A DNA stretch of 64,000 bases from an uncultured Peptoniphilaceae bacterium (lineage in GTDB: Bacteria; Bacillota; Clostridia; Tissierellales; Peptoniphilaceae). A program made the translations under genes and the position numbers. Location: positions 248,001 to 312,000 of the forward strand of contig CALTTP010000001.1 in assembly GCA_943912255.1 (NCBI GenBank), read 5' to 3'. Positions 37,057 to 46,700 of this stretch are shown one piece after another. Position 1 is the first letter of the stretch. Every line of letters starts with the position of its first letter. The notes beneath the pieces are model-generated. The model did not search any database and was not told where the DNA came from. It was given only the letters and a program-made list of their open reading frames with translations.

Positions 37057-38373
37057 ATGAAAAAACCAATAGTAGCAGTTGTTGGTAAACCCAATGTGGG
37101 AAAATCAACTTTATTTAATAGAATAGTACGTAAGAGGGTTGCCATAACTCAGGACAATCCTGGAGTAACAAGGGATAGATTGTATCAAGATGCAGAATGG
37201 CAAAATAGACATTTTACTCTTGTAGACACTGGTGGTATGGAAATTGGAAAGGATAATATCTTTTCCAAGGAAATTATTAACCAGGTGAATTTGGCCATAG
37301 ATACTGCAGAGGTCATTTTATTTGTAGTGGATGGAAAGACTGGCATTACAAATGAAGATAGGGATATAGCAAATTTACTACGTAAATCTAAAAAAGAGGT
37401 AATTTTAGCTGTAAATAAGATAGATAGCAAAAAGGACTCGGATTTGATTTATGAGTTTTATGAATTGGGAATTCCTACGGTGATGCCTATTAGTGCAGAG
37501 GGTTCTATGGGTATTGGAGACCTATTAGATGAAATAGTTAAAAATTTAAGTCCCATAAGTGAAGAAGATTTGCAAGATGATGTTACAAGAGTGGCAATTA
37601 TAGGAAAACCTAATGCGGGAAAATCCTCTCTAGTAAATAGATTACTTGGGGAAGATCGAATGATCGTTACTGACATTGCCGGCACTACAAGGGATTCCAT
37701 AGACTCTAAGATAAAGCACAATGGACAAGAGTATATACTTGTAGATACTGCCGGTCTTAGGAGGAAGAGAGCCATAGAGGAAGATGTAGAGAGATATAGT
37801 GTAATCAGAACACTGACTGCCATAGATAATTCGGATATATGTGTACTGATGATCGATGCCGTAGAAGGAGTTACAGAACAGGATTCCAAGATTATAGGCT
37901 ATGCTCATGACAATGGGAAAGCCATGATAATAGTTGTTAATAAATGGGATTTGGTAAAAAAAGATACAGGAAGTCAAAGGCAATTTGAAATAGATATTAG
38001 AAATAAACTAGGATTTATCACCTATGTTCCGATTATTTTTATGTCTGTAAAAAACAACTTAAGAGTTCATAGATTATTCCAAGTGATTGAAACTGTAAAT
38101 GAAAGCTACTCCATGAGAATTAGTACAGGAACCTTAAATGAAATAGTAAATGAGGCCATATTACACAGTGCTCCACCTACAGATAAGGGAGAGAGGTTGA
38201 AGGTGTTCTATGTGGCCCAAGTTTCCACAAGGCCTCCTAAATTTGTATTCTATATAAATAAAAAAGAGCTTATGCACTTCTCTTATCTAAGATATTTAGA
38301 GAATCAAATAAGGGAGTACTACAAGTTTAAAGGTGTGCCTTTACAATTTGAATTGAGACCAAGGGGCAAGTAA
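37057..38373 (+). CDS. der: Ribosome assembly GTPase Der (EngA)
   Basis: A GTPase with two tandem G domains and a KH-like C-terminus, needed for 50S maturation. The 438 aa have a first P-loop GKPNVGKS (10-17) with DTGG and NKID, and a second P-loop GKPNAGKS near residue 182 with DTAGL and NKWD. The KH-like end is VQFELRPRG-like (PLQFELRPRGK). I chose ATG 37057 with AGAGGTG upstream; a TTG at 37033 is in frame but lacks a ribosome binding site. It overlaps plsY by one base. Confidence 0.96.
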   Translation: MKKPIVAVVGKPNVGKSTLFNRIVRKRVAITQDNPGVTRDRLYQDAEWQNRHFTLVDTGGMEIGKDNIFSKEIINQVNLAIDTAEVILFVVDGKTGITNEDRDIANLLRKSKKEVILAVNKIDSKKDSDLIYEFYELGIPTVMPISAEGSMGIGDLLDEIVKNLSPISEEDLQDDVTRVAIIGKPNAGKSSLVNRLLGEDRMIVTDIAGTTRDSIDSKIKHNGQEYILVDTAGLRRKRAIEEDVERYSVIRTLTAIDNSDICVLMIDAVEGVTEQDSKIIGYAHDNGKAMIIVVNKWDLVKKDTGSQRQFEIDIRNKLGFITYVPIIFMSVKNNLRVHRLFQVIETVNESYSMRISTGTLNEIVNEAILHSAPPTDKGERLKVFYVAQVSTRPPKFVFYINKKELMHFSYLRYLENQIREYYKFKGVPLQFELRPRGK

Positions 38374-38960
38374 TGAAAGTATTGTTATTTTTATTATCTT
38401 ACTTAGTGGGAAGTATCTCTTGGGCAGTTGTGATCAGTAGACTTTTTTATAAAAAAGATATAAGGGATTTTGGATCTGGAAATGCAGGCACTACGAATAT
38501 ATATAGAACCTTTGGAAAGAAAGTTGCTTTGCTTACTTTTTTTCTAGACTTTTTAAAGGGTTTTTTACCAACGTTTATAGGTTATAGATTTTTCGGAGCT
38601 GAAGGTGTACTATTTACTGGACTAGGATCTGTAATTGGACATAACTGGCCGATTTACTTTGCCTTTAAGGGAGGTAAGGGAATTGCCACTTCCTTTGGTG
38701 TCTTTATGGCTTTTAATCCACTTTATGCACTGATTCTAGTATGTGTATTCTTTATTCTTGTAGCATCGACCAAGTATGTATCTTTAGGTTCTTTAGGAGG
38801 AGCTGTAACGGGAATAGTCTTGGGAATAATAAATCTTTTACATTCAGATTTATATATAGGTATACTTCTTTTGAGTTTAGCTACCATAGCCATATATAGG
38901 CATAGGGAAAATATTTCTAGACTTTTAAAGGGTAAAGAGGCAAAATTAGGCAAAAAATAG
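38373..38960 (+). CDS. plsY: Acyl-phosphate:glycerol-3-phosphate acyltransferase PlsY
   Basis: A membrane enzyme making lysophosphatidic acid from acyl-phosphate (the PlsX product) and glycerol 3-phosphate. The 195 aa have about five membrane segments and the conserved loops YLVGSISWAVVISR, DFGSGNAGTTN, FKGGKGIATSFGVF and ISRLLKGKE. It starts within the der stop (TAATG). PlsX and PlsC, the adjacent steps, are encoded elsewhere in this window. Confidence 0.95.
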   Translation: MKVLLFLLSYLVGSISWAVVISRLFYKKDIRDFGSGNAGTTNIYRTFGKKVALLTFFLDFLKGFLPTFIGYRFFGAEGVLFTGLGSVIGHNWPIYFAFKGGKGIATSFGVFMAFNPLYALILVCVFFILVASTKYVSLGSLGGAVTGIVLGIINLLHSDLYIGILLLSLATIAIYRHRENISRLLKGKEAKLGKK

Positions 38961-38967
38961 TTATATA

Positions 38968-38976
38968 TGTTATAAT
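38968..38976 (+). promoter_or_regulatory. Possible extended -10 promoter of ackA
   Basis: TG-T-TATAAT at 38968-38976. Transcription would start near 38983 and place the hairpin at 38992-39025 in the ackA leader. No good -35 is visible. A second TATAAT at 39004 lies inside that hairpin. Confidence 0.4.
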
Positions 38977-38991
38977 TGTTTAGGATATTGT

Positions 38992-39025
38992 CAATCGAGC
39001 TCTTATAATTTTAAGGGCTGGATTG
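38992..39025 (+). repeat. Hairpin family copy A (upstream of ackA)
   Basis: Arms 38992-39005 and 39012-39025 pair over 14 positions with one G-G mismatch at position 6 and one wobble, around a 6-base A/T loop. The same architecture recurs near 48784, 51701 and 62776. Confidence 0.55.
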
Positions 39026-39055
39026 CTTTGCAATAAAAGAAATTCAGGAGGGCAT

Positions 39056-40243
39056 ATGAAAATTTTAGTTGTAAATTGTGGTAGTTCATCATTAAAATAT
39101 CAATTATTCGATATGGAAGATGAATCTGTTATCGCAAAAGGTTTAGTAGAAAGAATAGGAATCGAAGGATCTAAAATCTCTCAAGAGGTTGAAGATAAAA
39201 AATTATCTAAAGAAGCTCCAATGCCTACTCATAAAGAGGCTTTGACTTTTGTATTCGAATTTTTAACTGACCCTGAAAAGGGAGCTATTAAGAGTGTTGA
39301 CGAAATAAATGCAATTGGTCACAGAGTACTACACGGTGGTGAAGGTTGTGTTGATTCAACAATTATCGATGCTCATGTTAAAGAAGTTATAAAAGAATAT
39401 ATTAAGTTCGGACCTTTACATAATCCGGCAAACTTAATGGGAATTGAAGCTTGTGAAGAGATTCTTCCAGGAAAGCCAAATGTTGCAGTTTTCGATACTG
39501 CTTTCCACATGACTATGCCTGCATATAATTATATGTATGGAATTCCTTATGAGTACTATGAAAAATATAGATTGAGAAAATTCGGTTTCCACGGAACAAG
39601 TCATAAGTATATTACAAGAAGAGCTGCTGAATTACTAGGTAAAGATCAAGATGATATCAATATTGTAACTTTACACCTAGGTAATGGATCTTCACTTGCA
39701 GCTGTTAAAAATGGTAAATGTTTAAATACAACTATGGGATTAACTCCGTTAGAAGGACTTATTATGGGAACTAGATCTGGTGATTTGGATCCAACTGTAT
39801 TAAACTTCATTCAAAATGAAGAAGGTCTTTCTCCAGATGAAATGAATCAATTCCTTAACAAAAAATCTGGTGTTTTAGGAATTTCTGGATTGAGTTCTGA
39901 CTTTAGAGACTTAGAACAAGCTAGCAACGAAGGAAATGAAAGAGCTACTTTAGCCCTTGATATGTTCTACAACAGAGTTAGAAAGTTCTTAGGAGCTTAT
40001 TTACTAGAACTTGGACATGTAGATGCATTATGCTTTGCTGGTGGAATTGGAGAAAATGGAATAACTACAAGAGCTGCAATTTTAAAGGATTTAGAGAACT
40101 TTGGAATTGTTCTAGATGAAGAAAAGAACAAAGTTAGAAAAGAAGCTTGTATCTCCACAGACGATTCAAAGATTAAAATCTTTATCGTTCCAACAAATGA
40201 AGAATTGATGATAGCAAGAGATACTTTAGATTTAACTAAGTAG
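39056..40243 (+). CDS. ackA: Acetate kinase
   Basis: Makes ATP and acetate from acetyl phosphate, the energy-yielding step after pyruvate formate-lyase and phosphotransacetylase. The 395 aa show LVVNCGSSSLKYQLFD, GHRVLHGGE, AVFDTAFHMTMP, FHGTSHKYI, LHLGNGSS and FAGGIGENG. I chose ATG 39056 behind GGAGGG; an upstream in-frame TTG at 39023 falls in the hairpin region. Codon choice and strong motif conservation suggest high expression. No pta gene is in the window. Confidence 0.97.
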   Translation: MKILVVNCGSSSLKYQLFDMEDESVIAKGLVERIGIEGSKISQEVEDKKLSKEAPMPTHKEALTFVFEFLTDPEKGAIKSVDEINAIGHRVLHGGEGCVDSTIIDAHVKEVIKEYIKFGPLHNPANLMGIEACEEILPGKPNVAVFDTAFHMTMPAYNYMYGIPYEYYEKYRLRKFGFHGTSHKYITRRAAELLGKDQDDINIVTLHLGNGSSLAAVKNGKCLNTTMGLTPLEGLIMGTRSGDLDPTVLNFIQNEEGLSPDEMNQFLNKKSGVLGISGLSSDFRDLEQASNEGNERATLALDMFYNRVRKFLGAYLLELGHVDALCFAGGIGENGITTRAAILKDLENFGIVLDEEKNKVRKEACISTDDSKIKIFIVPTNEELMIARDTLDLTK

Positions 40244-40245
40244 TA

Positions 40246-40274
40246 TTGACAACAGTTGTTTTAATCTGTATAAT
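40246..40274 (+). promoter_or_regulatory. Consensus promoter of rpmF
   Basis: A perfect TTGACA and a perfect TATAAT are 17 bases apart, directly after the ackA stop. The start near 40281 gives a leader of about 105 nt. Confidence 0.9.
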
Positions 40275-40280
40275 ACCAAT

Positions 40281-40385
40281 GTTAGATAATTAGAAATCAT
40301 AACGAAATTTTAGTTTATGGGACTATAACCCTCCCATAACTTAAGCAAAATTTACTAAGATTTAAGTATTAAGGGAGGTGTAATA
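40281..40385 (+). promoter_or_regulatory. Structured leader of rpmF with anti-Shine-Dalgarno
   Basis: The leader can fold into a long hairpin: AAATTTT (40305-40311) with AAAATTT (40347-40353), and inside it TATGGGA (40316-40322) with TCCCATA (40332-40338). CCTCCC (40330-40335) is the exact complement of the ribosome binding site GGGAGG (40373-40378). Pairing of CCTCCC with the ribosome binding site would break the TATGGGA/TCCCATA stem, so two exclusive states are possible. Control by a ribosomal protein is inference. Confidence 0.5.
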
Positions 40386-40571
40386 ATGGCAGTACCAAAG
40401 AGAAAAACTTCCAAGACTAGGAGAGATAAAAGAAGAGCATCCTCATATAGATTACCTAAAGTAACTATAACTGAATGCCCAAATTGCCATGAGCCTAAAT
40501 TACCACACAGAGTTTGTAGAAGTTGTGGATACTATGATGGCAAAGAAATTTTATCAGTAGAAGCAGAATAA
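40386..40571 (+). CDS. rpmF: Ribosomal protein L32 (zinc-ribbon form)
   Basis: A 61-aa large-subunit protein with N-terminal [18 protein letters not shown] and a zinc ribbon of C31, C34, C44 and C47, so it is the zinc-dependent version. GGGAGG is 7 bases before the ATG. The DUF177 (YceD) gene that usually sits directly upstream is absent. The gene has its own promoter and terminator. Confidence 0.97.
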   Translation: MAVPKRKTSKTRRDKRRASSYRLPKVTITECPNCHEPKLPHRVCRSCGYYDGKEILSVEAE

Positions 40572-40577
40572 TATTTA

Positions 40578-40604
40578 AGGGGACCTATATAGGTCCCTCT
40601 TTTA
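40578..40604 (+). terminator. Terminator of rpmF
   Basis: A 7-bp perfect stem GGGACCT/AGGTCCC (40580-40586 with 40591-40597), loop ATAT, followed by TCTTTT. Confidence 0.8.
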
Positions 40605-40656
40605 ATACCTTTAAATTCCCCATTTTATTTGAAAAATACTAATTGCTTTGTATCTG

Positions 40657-40665
40657 TGGTAAAAT
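40657..40665 (+). promoter_or_regulatory. Possible extended -10 promoter of plsX
   Basis: TG-G-TAAAAT at 40657-40665, 15 bases before the plsX ATG, without a clear -35. Confidence 0.35.
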
Positions 40666-40680
40666 AAAGTGAGGTGTTGT

Positions 40681-41661
40681 ATGAAAATTTTATTAGATAC
40701 TCTTGGAGCTGATAAAGGATATGAGGTAGTTGTAAAAGGTGGTTTAAAAGCTTTAGAAAATCATCCAAACCTTGAAATAACTTTTATTGGCGTGGAAGAG
40801 GATATAAAAAAACTAACTAATGACTTTAAAGAATATAAGAGAATATCCATAATTGACACTGCAGAGTTTATCTCAAATGACGAAGAACCTGCTCTTGCCA
40901 TTCGCAGGAGAAAAAATTCTTCTATGCATTTAGGTTTTAAGAAGTTAAATGAAGCAGGTTATGACGGTTTTATTTCCTGTGGAAGTACTGGTGCCCTTTT
41001 AGCTGGTGCAACTTTAATTACTAAAAGATTAGATAAGATTTCCCGAGGGGCATTAACTGTAGTTATGCCTTCAAAAACTGGAAATGTCCTTTTAGTAGAT
41101 GCAGGAGCTAATATGGACTGTACACCAGAGCTACTATGTCAATTTGCCATTATGGGAGATGTTTATTCAAGAGAGGTTCTTGGATATACCAATCCGAAAG
41201 TAGGCCTTCTATCTGTAGGGACAGAAGACAATAAGGGGGATTCTTTACGTAAAGAAACTTTTCAGCTCTTAAAGGATTTAAATGTGAACTTTATTGGCAA
41301 TATTGAAGGTAGAGATGCCCTATCAGGAAATATAGATGTAATTGTATCTGATGGTTTTGCAGGAAATGTATTACTAAAATCTATTGAGGGAACTGCAATT
41401 TTGTTAACGGATATTTTAAAAGATAATATTCATAAATCTTTTAGAAATAAGCTAGGAGCCCTATTGATGAAGCCAGCATTATATAGCTTAAAGGCCTCCC
41501 TAGATTATAATGAAGTGGGAGCTGCGCCTTTATTAGGTGTAAAAAAAGCTGTTTTTAAAGCCCATGGTAGTTCAAATTCAAGGGCTATTGAAAAGGGAAT
41601 AGATCAATTAATCCAATTTATTGAAAAAGATGTAATTGAGAAAATAGAAAATAATTTATAA
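40681..41661 (+). CDS. plsX: Phosphate acyltransferase PlsX
   Basis: Turns acyl-ACP into acyl-phosphate for PlsY. The 326 aa begin MKILLDTLGADKGYEVVVKGG and carry EPALAIRRRKNSSMHLG, SCGSTGALLAGATL, VDAGANMDCTPE and NIEGRDALSGNIDVIVSDGFAGNV. I chose ATG 40681 with GAGGTG upstream; a GTG at 40669 is in frame but precedes the ribosome binding site. acpP follows, so donor carrier and enzyme are made together. Confidence 0.96.
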   Translation: MKILLDTLGADKGYEVVVKGGLKALENHPNLEITFIGVEEDIKKLTNDFKEYKRISIIDTAEFISNDEEPALAIRRRKNSSMHLGFKKLNEAGYDGFISCGSTGALLAGATLITKRLDKISRGALTVVMPSKTGNVLLVDAGANMDCTPELLCQFAIMGDVYSREVLGYTNPKVGLLSVGTEDNKGDSLRKETFQLLKDLNVNFIGNIEGRDALSGNIDVIVSDGFAGNVLLKSIEGTAILLTDILKDNIHKSFRNKLGALLMKPALYSLKASLDYNEVGAAPLLGVKKAVFKAHGSSNSRAIEKGIDQLIQFIEKDVIEKIENNL

Positions 41662-41671
41662 GGAGCGGAAT

Positions 41672-41899
41672 ATGATTTTTGATAAAGTTGAAACGATAAT
41701 TAAGGAACAATATGGAGTAGAAAATGTTGATATGTCTACAGTTATTAGAGAGGATCTAGGGGCAGATTCCATAGGTCTTATTGAATTAGTAATGGCTTTA
41801 GAGGACGAATTCGATATAGAAATAGATGATTCACAACTAGATAAAATAATAACTGTGGGAGATATAGTGGAAAATATCGAAGAAATAAAAAGAGGTTAA
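41672..41899 (+). CDS. acpP: Acyl carrier protein
   Basis: A 75-aa acidic four-helix carrier. The 4'-phosphopantetheine serine is S33 in the motif LGADSIGLIELVMALEDEF; the common form is DSLD, so the two residues after Ser differ. AAGGAG precedes ATG 41672. The stop overlaps the rnc ATG by one base, the common plsX-acpP-rnc order of Firmicutes. Confidence 0.93.
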   Translation: MIFDKVETIIKEQYGVENVDMSTVIREDLGADSIGLIELVMALEDEFDIEIDDSQLDKIITVGDIVENIEEIKRG

Positions 41900-42618
41900 T
41901 GTTGAAACTAAAGGAAGAACGGATTAAAGAACTTAAGGAACTGGAAAGGCGAATTGGATATGAATTCGAAAATATTGAATTATTGGATTTCGCCTTCCAT
42001 CATATTTCAAAAGTTAACGAAGCTAAGAGCAATAATTATAAATCCAATGAAAGATTAGAATTTTTAGGAGATGCTATTTTAGGAGCAGTATTTGCAGAGT
42101 ATTTTTTTAAAAAATATAGGGAAAAAGATGAAGGAAAATTGACTAAGCTTAAGAGTATGGTCACTTGTGAGGAAAGCTTTAACTATGTGGCCAATTATTT
42201 TAGTTTAGGAGATTTACTTGTTATGGGGAAAGGTGAGGCAAAATCTGGTGGAAGAAAAAGAGCATCCACATTATCTGATACCTTTGAGGCCCTTATGGCG
42301 TCAATTTATTTAGATTCTTCATATGAGGTTGTGTATGACTTGATTACTGTAAAACATATAGGACTTTTTATGAAATATCTAGAAAACTCCAGTCAAAACT
42401 ATAAATCTATTTTGCAAAATTATATTCAGAGAAATAAAAAGGAAAAATTAACCTATAGGTTAGACTCTTCAACTGGGCCAGATCATGATAAAACTTTTTA
42501 TGTTACTGCTTTTTCTGGAAATAGGCCTTTAGAGCAGGGCGTGGGAAAAAACAAAAAACAGGCAGAGCAGGATGCTGCTAAAAATACTATAGTAAAGATG
42601 GGGATAGAGATTGAATAA
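41899..42618 (+). CDS. rnc: Ribonuclease III
   Basis: A double-strand-specific RNase for rRNA and mRNA processing. The 239 aa have an N-terminal catalytic domain with the signature NERLEFLGDAILG near residues 51-63 and the second acidic site DTFEALMASIYLD, then a C-terminal double-stranded RNA-binding domain (NYKSILQNYIQ to the end, KKQAEQDAAKNTI). It is translationally coupled to acpP. Confidence 0.96.
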   Translation: MLKLKEERIKELKELERRIGYEFENIELLDFAFHHISKVNEAKSNNYKSNERLEFLGDAILGAVFAEYFFKKYREKDEGKLTKLKSMVTCEESFNYVANYFSLGDLLVMGKGEAKSGGRKRASTLSDTFEALMASIYLDSSYEVVYDLITVKHIGLFMKYLENSSQNYKSILQNYIQRNKKEKLTYRLDSSTGPDHDKTFYVTAFSGNRPLEQGVGKNKKQAEQDAAKNTIVKMGIEIE

Positions 42619-43711
42619 GATAAATATTGTGCCAGTATTTGTACCTCACTACGGATGCCCTAATGACTGTATTTTCTGTAACCAAAGGAAGATAACCAAT
42701 CAAGACTATATAAAGGATTTTGATGAAACGGTTAATTTGATTAAAGAGTATCTTAATTACTTTTCCAATCAAGATAAACTTAATCAAATAGCTTTTTACG
42801 GTGGCAGTTTTACAGGACTTCCAAAAGAGGTAATGGAAGAGTATTTAAAGATAGGCAATTCCTTTATTAAGAAGGGTAAAGTGGATTCTTTAAGACTATC
42901 TACAAGGCCTGATTATATTGATGAGGATATTTTAGATATTTTAGAAAGATATGGAGTTAAAACCATTGAATTGGGAGTTCAGTCCATGGTGGACGAAGTT
43001 TTAGTCGCCAATAGACGAAATCACCTTTCAACGGTGGTTAAAACCTCTTCAAAGCTAATAAAGGAAAGAGGATTTCAATTAGGTCTTCAACAGATGTTAG
43101 GTTTGTACAAATCAAATTTTGATAGAGATCTTTTTACTGCTGATGAATTTATAAAAATAGACCCAGATTTTGTAAGGATTTATCCTACTTTGGTTATTAG
43201 GGATAGTTTTTTAGAACAGTTGTACCTTAGATTTAAATATAAACCTTATTCCTTAGAGGAGACTGTGGATTTAACTAAAATCCTTTTTAGTATGTATAAT
43301 TCTAAGAATATTGAAATAATTAGAATAGGTTTACAACCAACAGACAATATAACTTTAGGAAAAGATGTGGTTGCAGGACCTTTTCATCCCTCTATTAGAC
43401 AACTTATTATGCAAAGTTTATACAGGGATTTTCTTTCTGATGAACTAAGGGATTTTTATCATAAAGAGATTACGATTTACTGTAGTAAGGATAAAATAGA
43501 CTATATTGTAGGAAATAAGGGCAAAAACAGAGATTATCTATGTAAAAAGTTTGAAATTTCAAATATTAAGTTTAAATCTGCTAATATAGAAGAGATAGTA
43601 ATTAAATCTGCTAATATAGAAGAGATAGTAATTAAATCTGATGATTTTGAAAAGAGTTTGGATTTTAATTATTTTTTAAGGCGATATAGAAGTGATAGAG
43701 GTAAAAGTTGA
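42611..43711 (+). CDS. Elp3-like radical SAM protein (TTG start)
   Basis: A 366-aa radical SAM protein starting VPVFVPHYGCPNDCIFCNQRKIT, with cluster cysteines C16, C20 and C23. The FYGGSFTGLP and LSTRPDYIDEDILDIL segments match the Elp3/NifB-type radical SAM family found between rnc and smc in Clostridia. The acetyltransferase domain of true Elp3 is absent. The function is unknown, though RNA modification is a common guess. The start is TTG 42611, overlapping rnc by 8 bases. Near the C-terminus the segment SANIEEIVIK is exactly duplicated (see the repeat at 43574-43640). Confidence 0.83.
   Translation: MNKINIVPVFVPHYGCPNDCIFCNQRKITNQDYIKDFDETVNLIKEYLNYFSNQDKLNQIAFYGGSFTGLPKEVMEEYLKIGNSFIKKGKVDSLRLSTRPDYIDEDILDILERYGVKTIELGVQSMVDEVLVANRRNHLSTVVKTSSKLIKERGFQLGLQQMLGLYKSNFDRDLFTADEFIKIDPDFVRIYPTLVIRDSFLEQLYLRFKYKPYSLEETVDLTKILFSMYNSKNIEIIRIGLQPTDNITLGKDVVAGPFHPSIRQLIMQSLYRDFLSDELRDFYHKEITIYCSKDKIDYIVGNKGKNRDYLCKKFEISNIKFKSANIEEIVIKSANIEEIVIKSDDFEKSLDFNYFLRRYRSDRGKS
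43574..43640 (+). repeat. Exact 30-bp in-frame tandem duplication
   Basis: Two identical 30-base copies (43574-43603 and 43604-43633) plus the first 7 bases of a third. Each encodes ten residues, SANIEEIVIK by frame. The absence of any mismatch points to a recent slippage event. It lies near the C-terminal end of the radical SAM gene and keeps the frame. Confidence 0.97.
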
Positions 43712-46700
43712 AGTTAGAATCAGTTGAATTAAGAGGTTTTAAATCTTTTAAAGATAGAGTAAATTTACAATTTAATACACCTATATGTGCTATTGTTGGT
43801 CCCAATGGTAGTGGTAAATCCAATATTTCCGATGGTATTAGATGGGTTTTAGGGGAACAGAGTGCGAAATCCCTTAGGGGAAATAAAATGGAGGATGTAA
43901 TTTTTTCCGGTACTGAAAAAATTGCTCCTTTAAACTATGCTTCTGTATCCTTATACTTTGATAATAGTGAACACTGGATACCCATTGACTATGATAAAGT
44001 CGTAGTATCTAGAAGGGTTTTTAGATCTGGAGAATCAGAATATTATATAAATAAAAAGCCTTGTCGACTTAAAGATGTTCGAGAGCTTTTTATGGATACG
44101 GGAATTGGAAAAGAAGGATATTCCATAATCGGCCAAGGTAGAATCGATGAAATTCTTTCCAATAAAAGTGAAGACAGAAGATATATCTTTGAAGAGGCTT
44201 CAGGCATTTCAAAATATAAGTATAAAAAAGATGAAGCTATAAAGAAACTGGAAAAAACTGTAAATAATTTGGGAAGAATCGAAGATGTTCTAATTCAAAA
44301 GCAGGAAAATAGAGACTATTTGGAAAAACAAGCCAAGAAAGCATCCCTAGGTTTAAAACTTACCCAAGAGATAAAGTTATTGGATTTACATTATTATCTA
44401 ATTGATGTGGAAAATATCAATGTAAAAAATCAAGAAATACTACAAGGAACTAAAACTCTTCAAGGTGAAATAAATGACCATAGGATAGTAATCCAAAAAG
44501 AAGAACCTAAGTTTATTAAAGAAGAAAGTGAATTAAAAGATCTTCAAGATAAGATTAAGACTCTCAAGTTTGAATCTTCCAAAGGGGATAAGGAATTACA
44601 AAGGTCTAGGTTAAAACTGACTTTAAATAAGGAAAGAGTTAAAAATGATTCAAAAGAATTAGAGAGACTGGCCTTAGAGGAAGATTATTTTACAAATAAG
44701 ATAAAAGAAATAAAAGAAAAGTCAGAAAAATTCATAGAGGAAGACACCTCTTTAAAAGATAGATTACTAGAAGATAAAGATGAACTAAAAATTACCGAAA
44801 CAGAGATTGATAATCTACGGGATACTATCGAGAATTTGGAAAGTGAAGTTAAGACAAAAAGTCAAAAGATAGAAATACTTAGAGAAGATTTAAATAGAAT
44901 TAATGTTGAAAGACTAACTAGAGAAAAATTAGAGGAAAATAGAAGAGAGGACATCTCCTCAATACAGAGTCAAAGGTTAAACTTAAAAGAGGAACTGGAC
45001 AATTTAAATAAGGATCAAGAAAGTCTTAAAGGTATTTTACAAGACATCAATGAAAAGTTGAATCTTGAAGATAAAAATAGAAATATTTTAGAAGCCTCAA
45101 TTGAAGAAAATTTAAACAAAATCGAAAATTTAAAGAACAAATTTCAGAAGATCGATGTAGAACTAAATACAAAAAATAGGGAATTAAACTTTTTCACCAA
45201 TGTTAGAGATAATTACGAAGGATATAGTAAACAGGTTTCCAACTTTTTCAACAGAGTTAAAAGTACAAAACTAAAGTCAAAGGTAATTGGAACTCTAGCA
45301 GATTTAATAGAAGTGGAAGATAAGTACTTAGTTGCTATTAACAATTCCTTAGGTGGTTCCTTACAAAATGTAGTAGTGGAAAATGAACTGGATGCTAAGG
45401 ATTTAATAGAATATTTAAAGAGAGAAAAAATAGGGCGACTTACATTTCTTCCCCTAAATAAAATATTTAAAAGGAATAATACAGTAAAGTTTGATGATGA
45501 AAAAATATTATCTGTGGCTTCAGATATAGTTGGAGTAGATGATAAATATAGGGGTTTAATAAACCACTTTTTAAACAAAACTCTAATTGTGGATTCTCTA
45601 AATGATGCTATTGAAGCATCAAAAACCTATAAGAATTTTAGAGTTGTCACTCTAGAAGGTGAAATTTTTAATACTTGGGGATCCATAGTAGGAGGTTATT
45701 CTGGTAAATCCTTTAGTACTGAGATTTTAAATAGAAATAATAAAATAATTGATTTAGAAAGGGAAGTTTCGTCTTTAAATTCCAATAGAGAGGAATTGAA
45801 GATTCTATTGGAAAAAAGTAATTTGAATCTAAAAAAATTACAACAAGAGTTTTCTCAAAGGATTCAAGAAAGAGATATGAACTTAAATGAGAAAAAGATT
45901 ATAGACGAGAGAATTCAGGTAAATATCAACAATTTAAAAGTCAAAGAGTCCTTAGTTTCAGAATTGGATAAGAAGTTACAGTCGGTTTCCCTTAAAGATA
46001 TTGATAAAGAGAGCAGGGAGGACATTGAATCCCTAAAATTAAACCTGGAGAAACTAACGGAAGATGAGAAGAAGCTTAATTCTCTACTGGAAAATTCAAA
46101 AGTAGAAATGAATCAATTGGAGATAAAGAAAGCTGGTATTAGTTCTAAAATAGAAAGCTCCCAAAGGGATAAAAATATATTATCCAATAATATCCAGGAT
46201 TTATCGGACCAATTTAAGGATTTGACCTTTAGATTAAATTCTAATATAGAGAGAAGAAAAGAGCTAGAATTAGAAGTTGAAAACAGTACTGAGGATACAA
46301 TTAAGCTGGAAAAATCTATATCGGAGTTAGAGGAGAGCTTAAAACTGACCAATGATAATATTCAGGACTATGAGTCGGATTATGAAAATAGATTGGAAGT
46401 TTTTATTAACAAAAAAGATGAGATTAGTGACTTGAAAAATATTGTCAATAAATTGGAATACTCCCTAGAGTTAAATTATGAAAAACTGGAAAATCTTAAA
46501 GCAGACCTTTCAAGAATCATTCAAGGGGTAAAAGAGGAATATTCTATTTTTATTGCTAAATTTACATTGATTGAAGATGTGGAAGATCCATCTAGGAAAC
46601 ATTTAAAGGATTTAAAAGGAAGGTTAAAGAGATTAGGATACTTTAGTGTTGACACCATTGAAGAGTTTAGAATTGTAGATGAGGATTTAAACTTTCTTTT

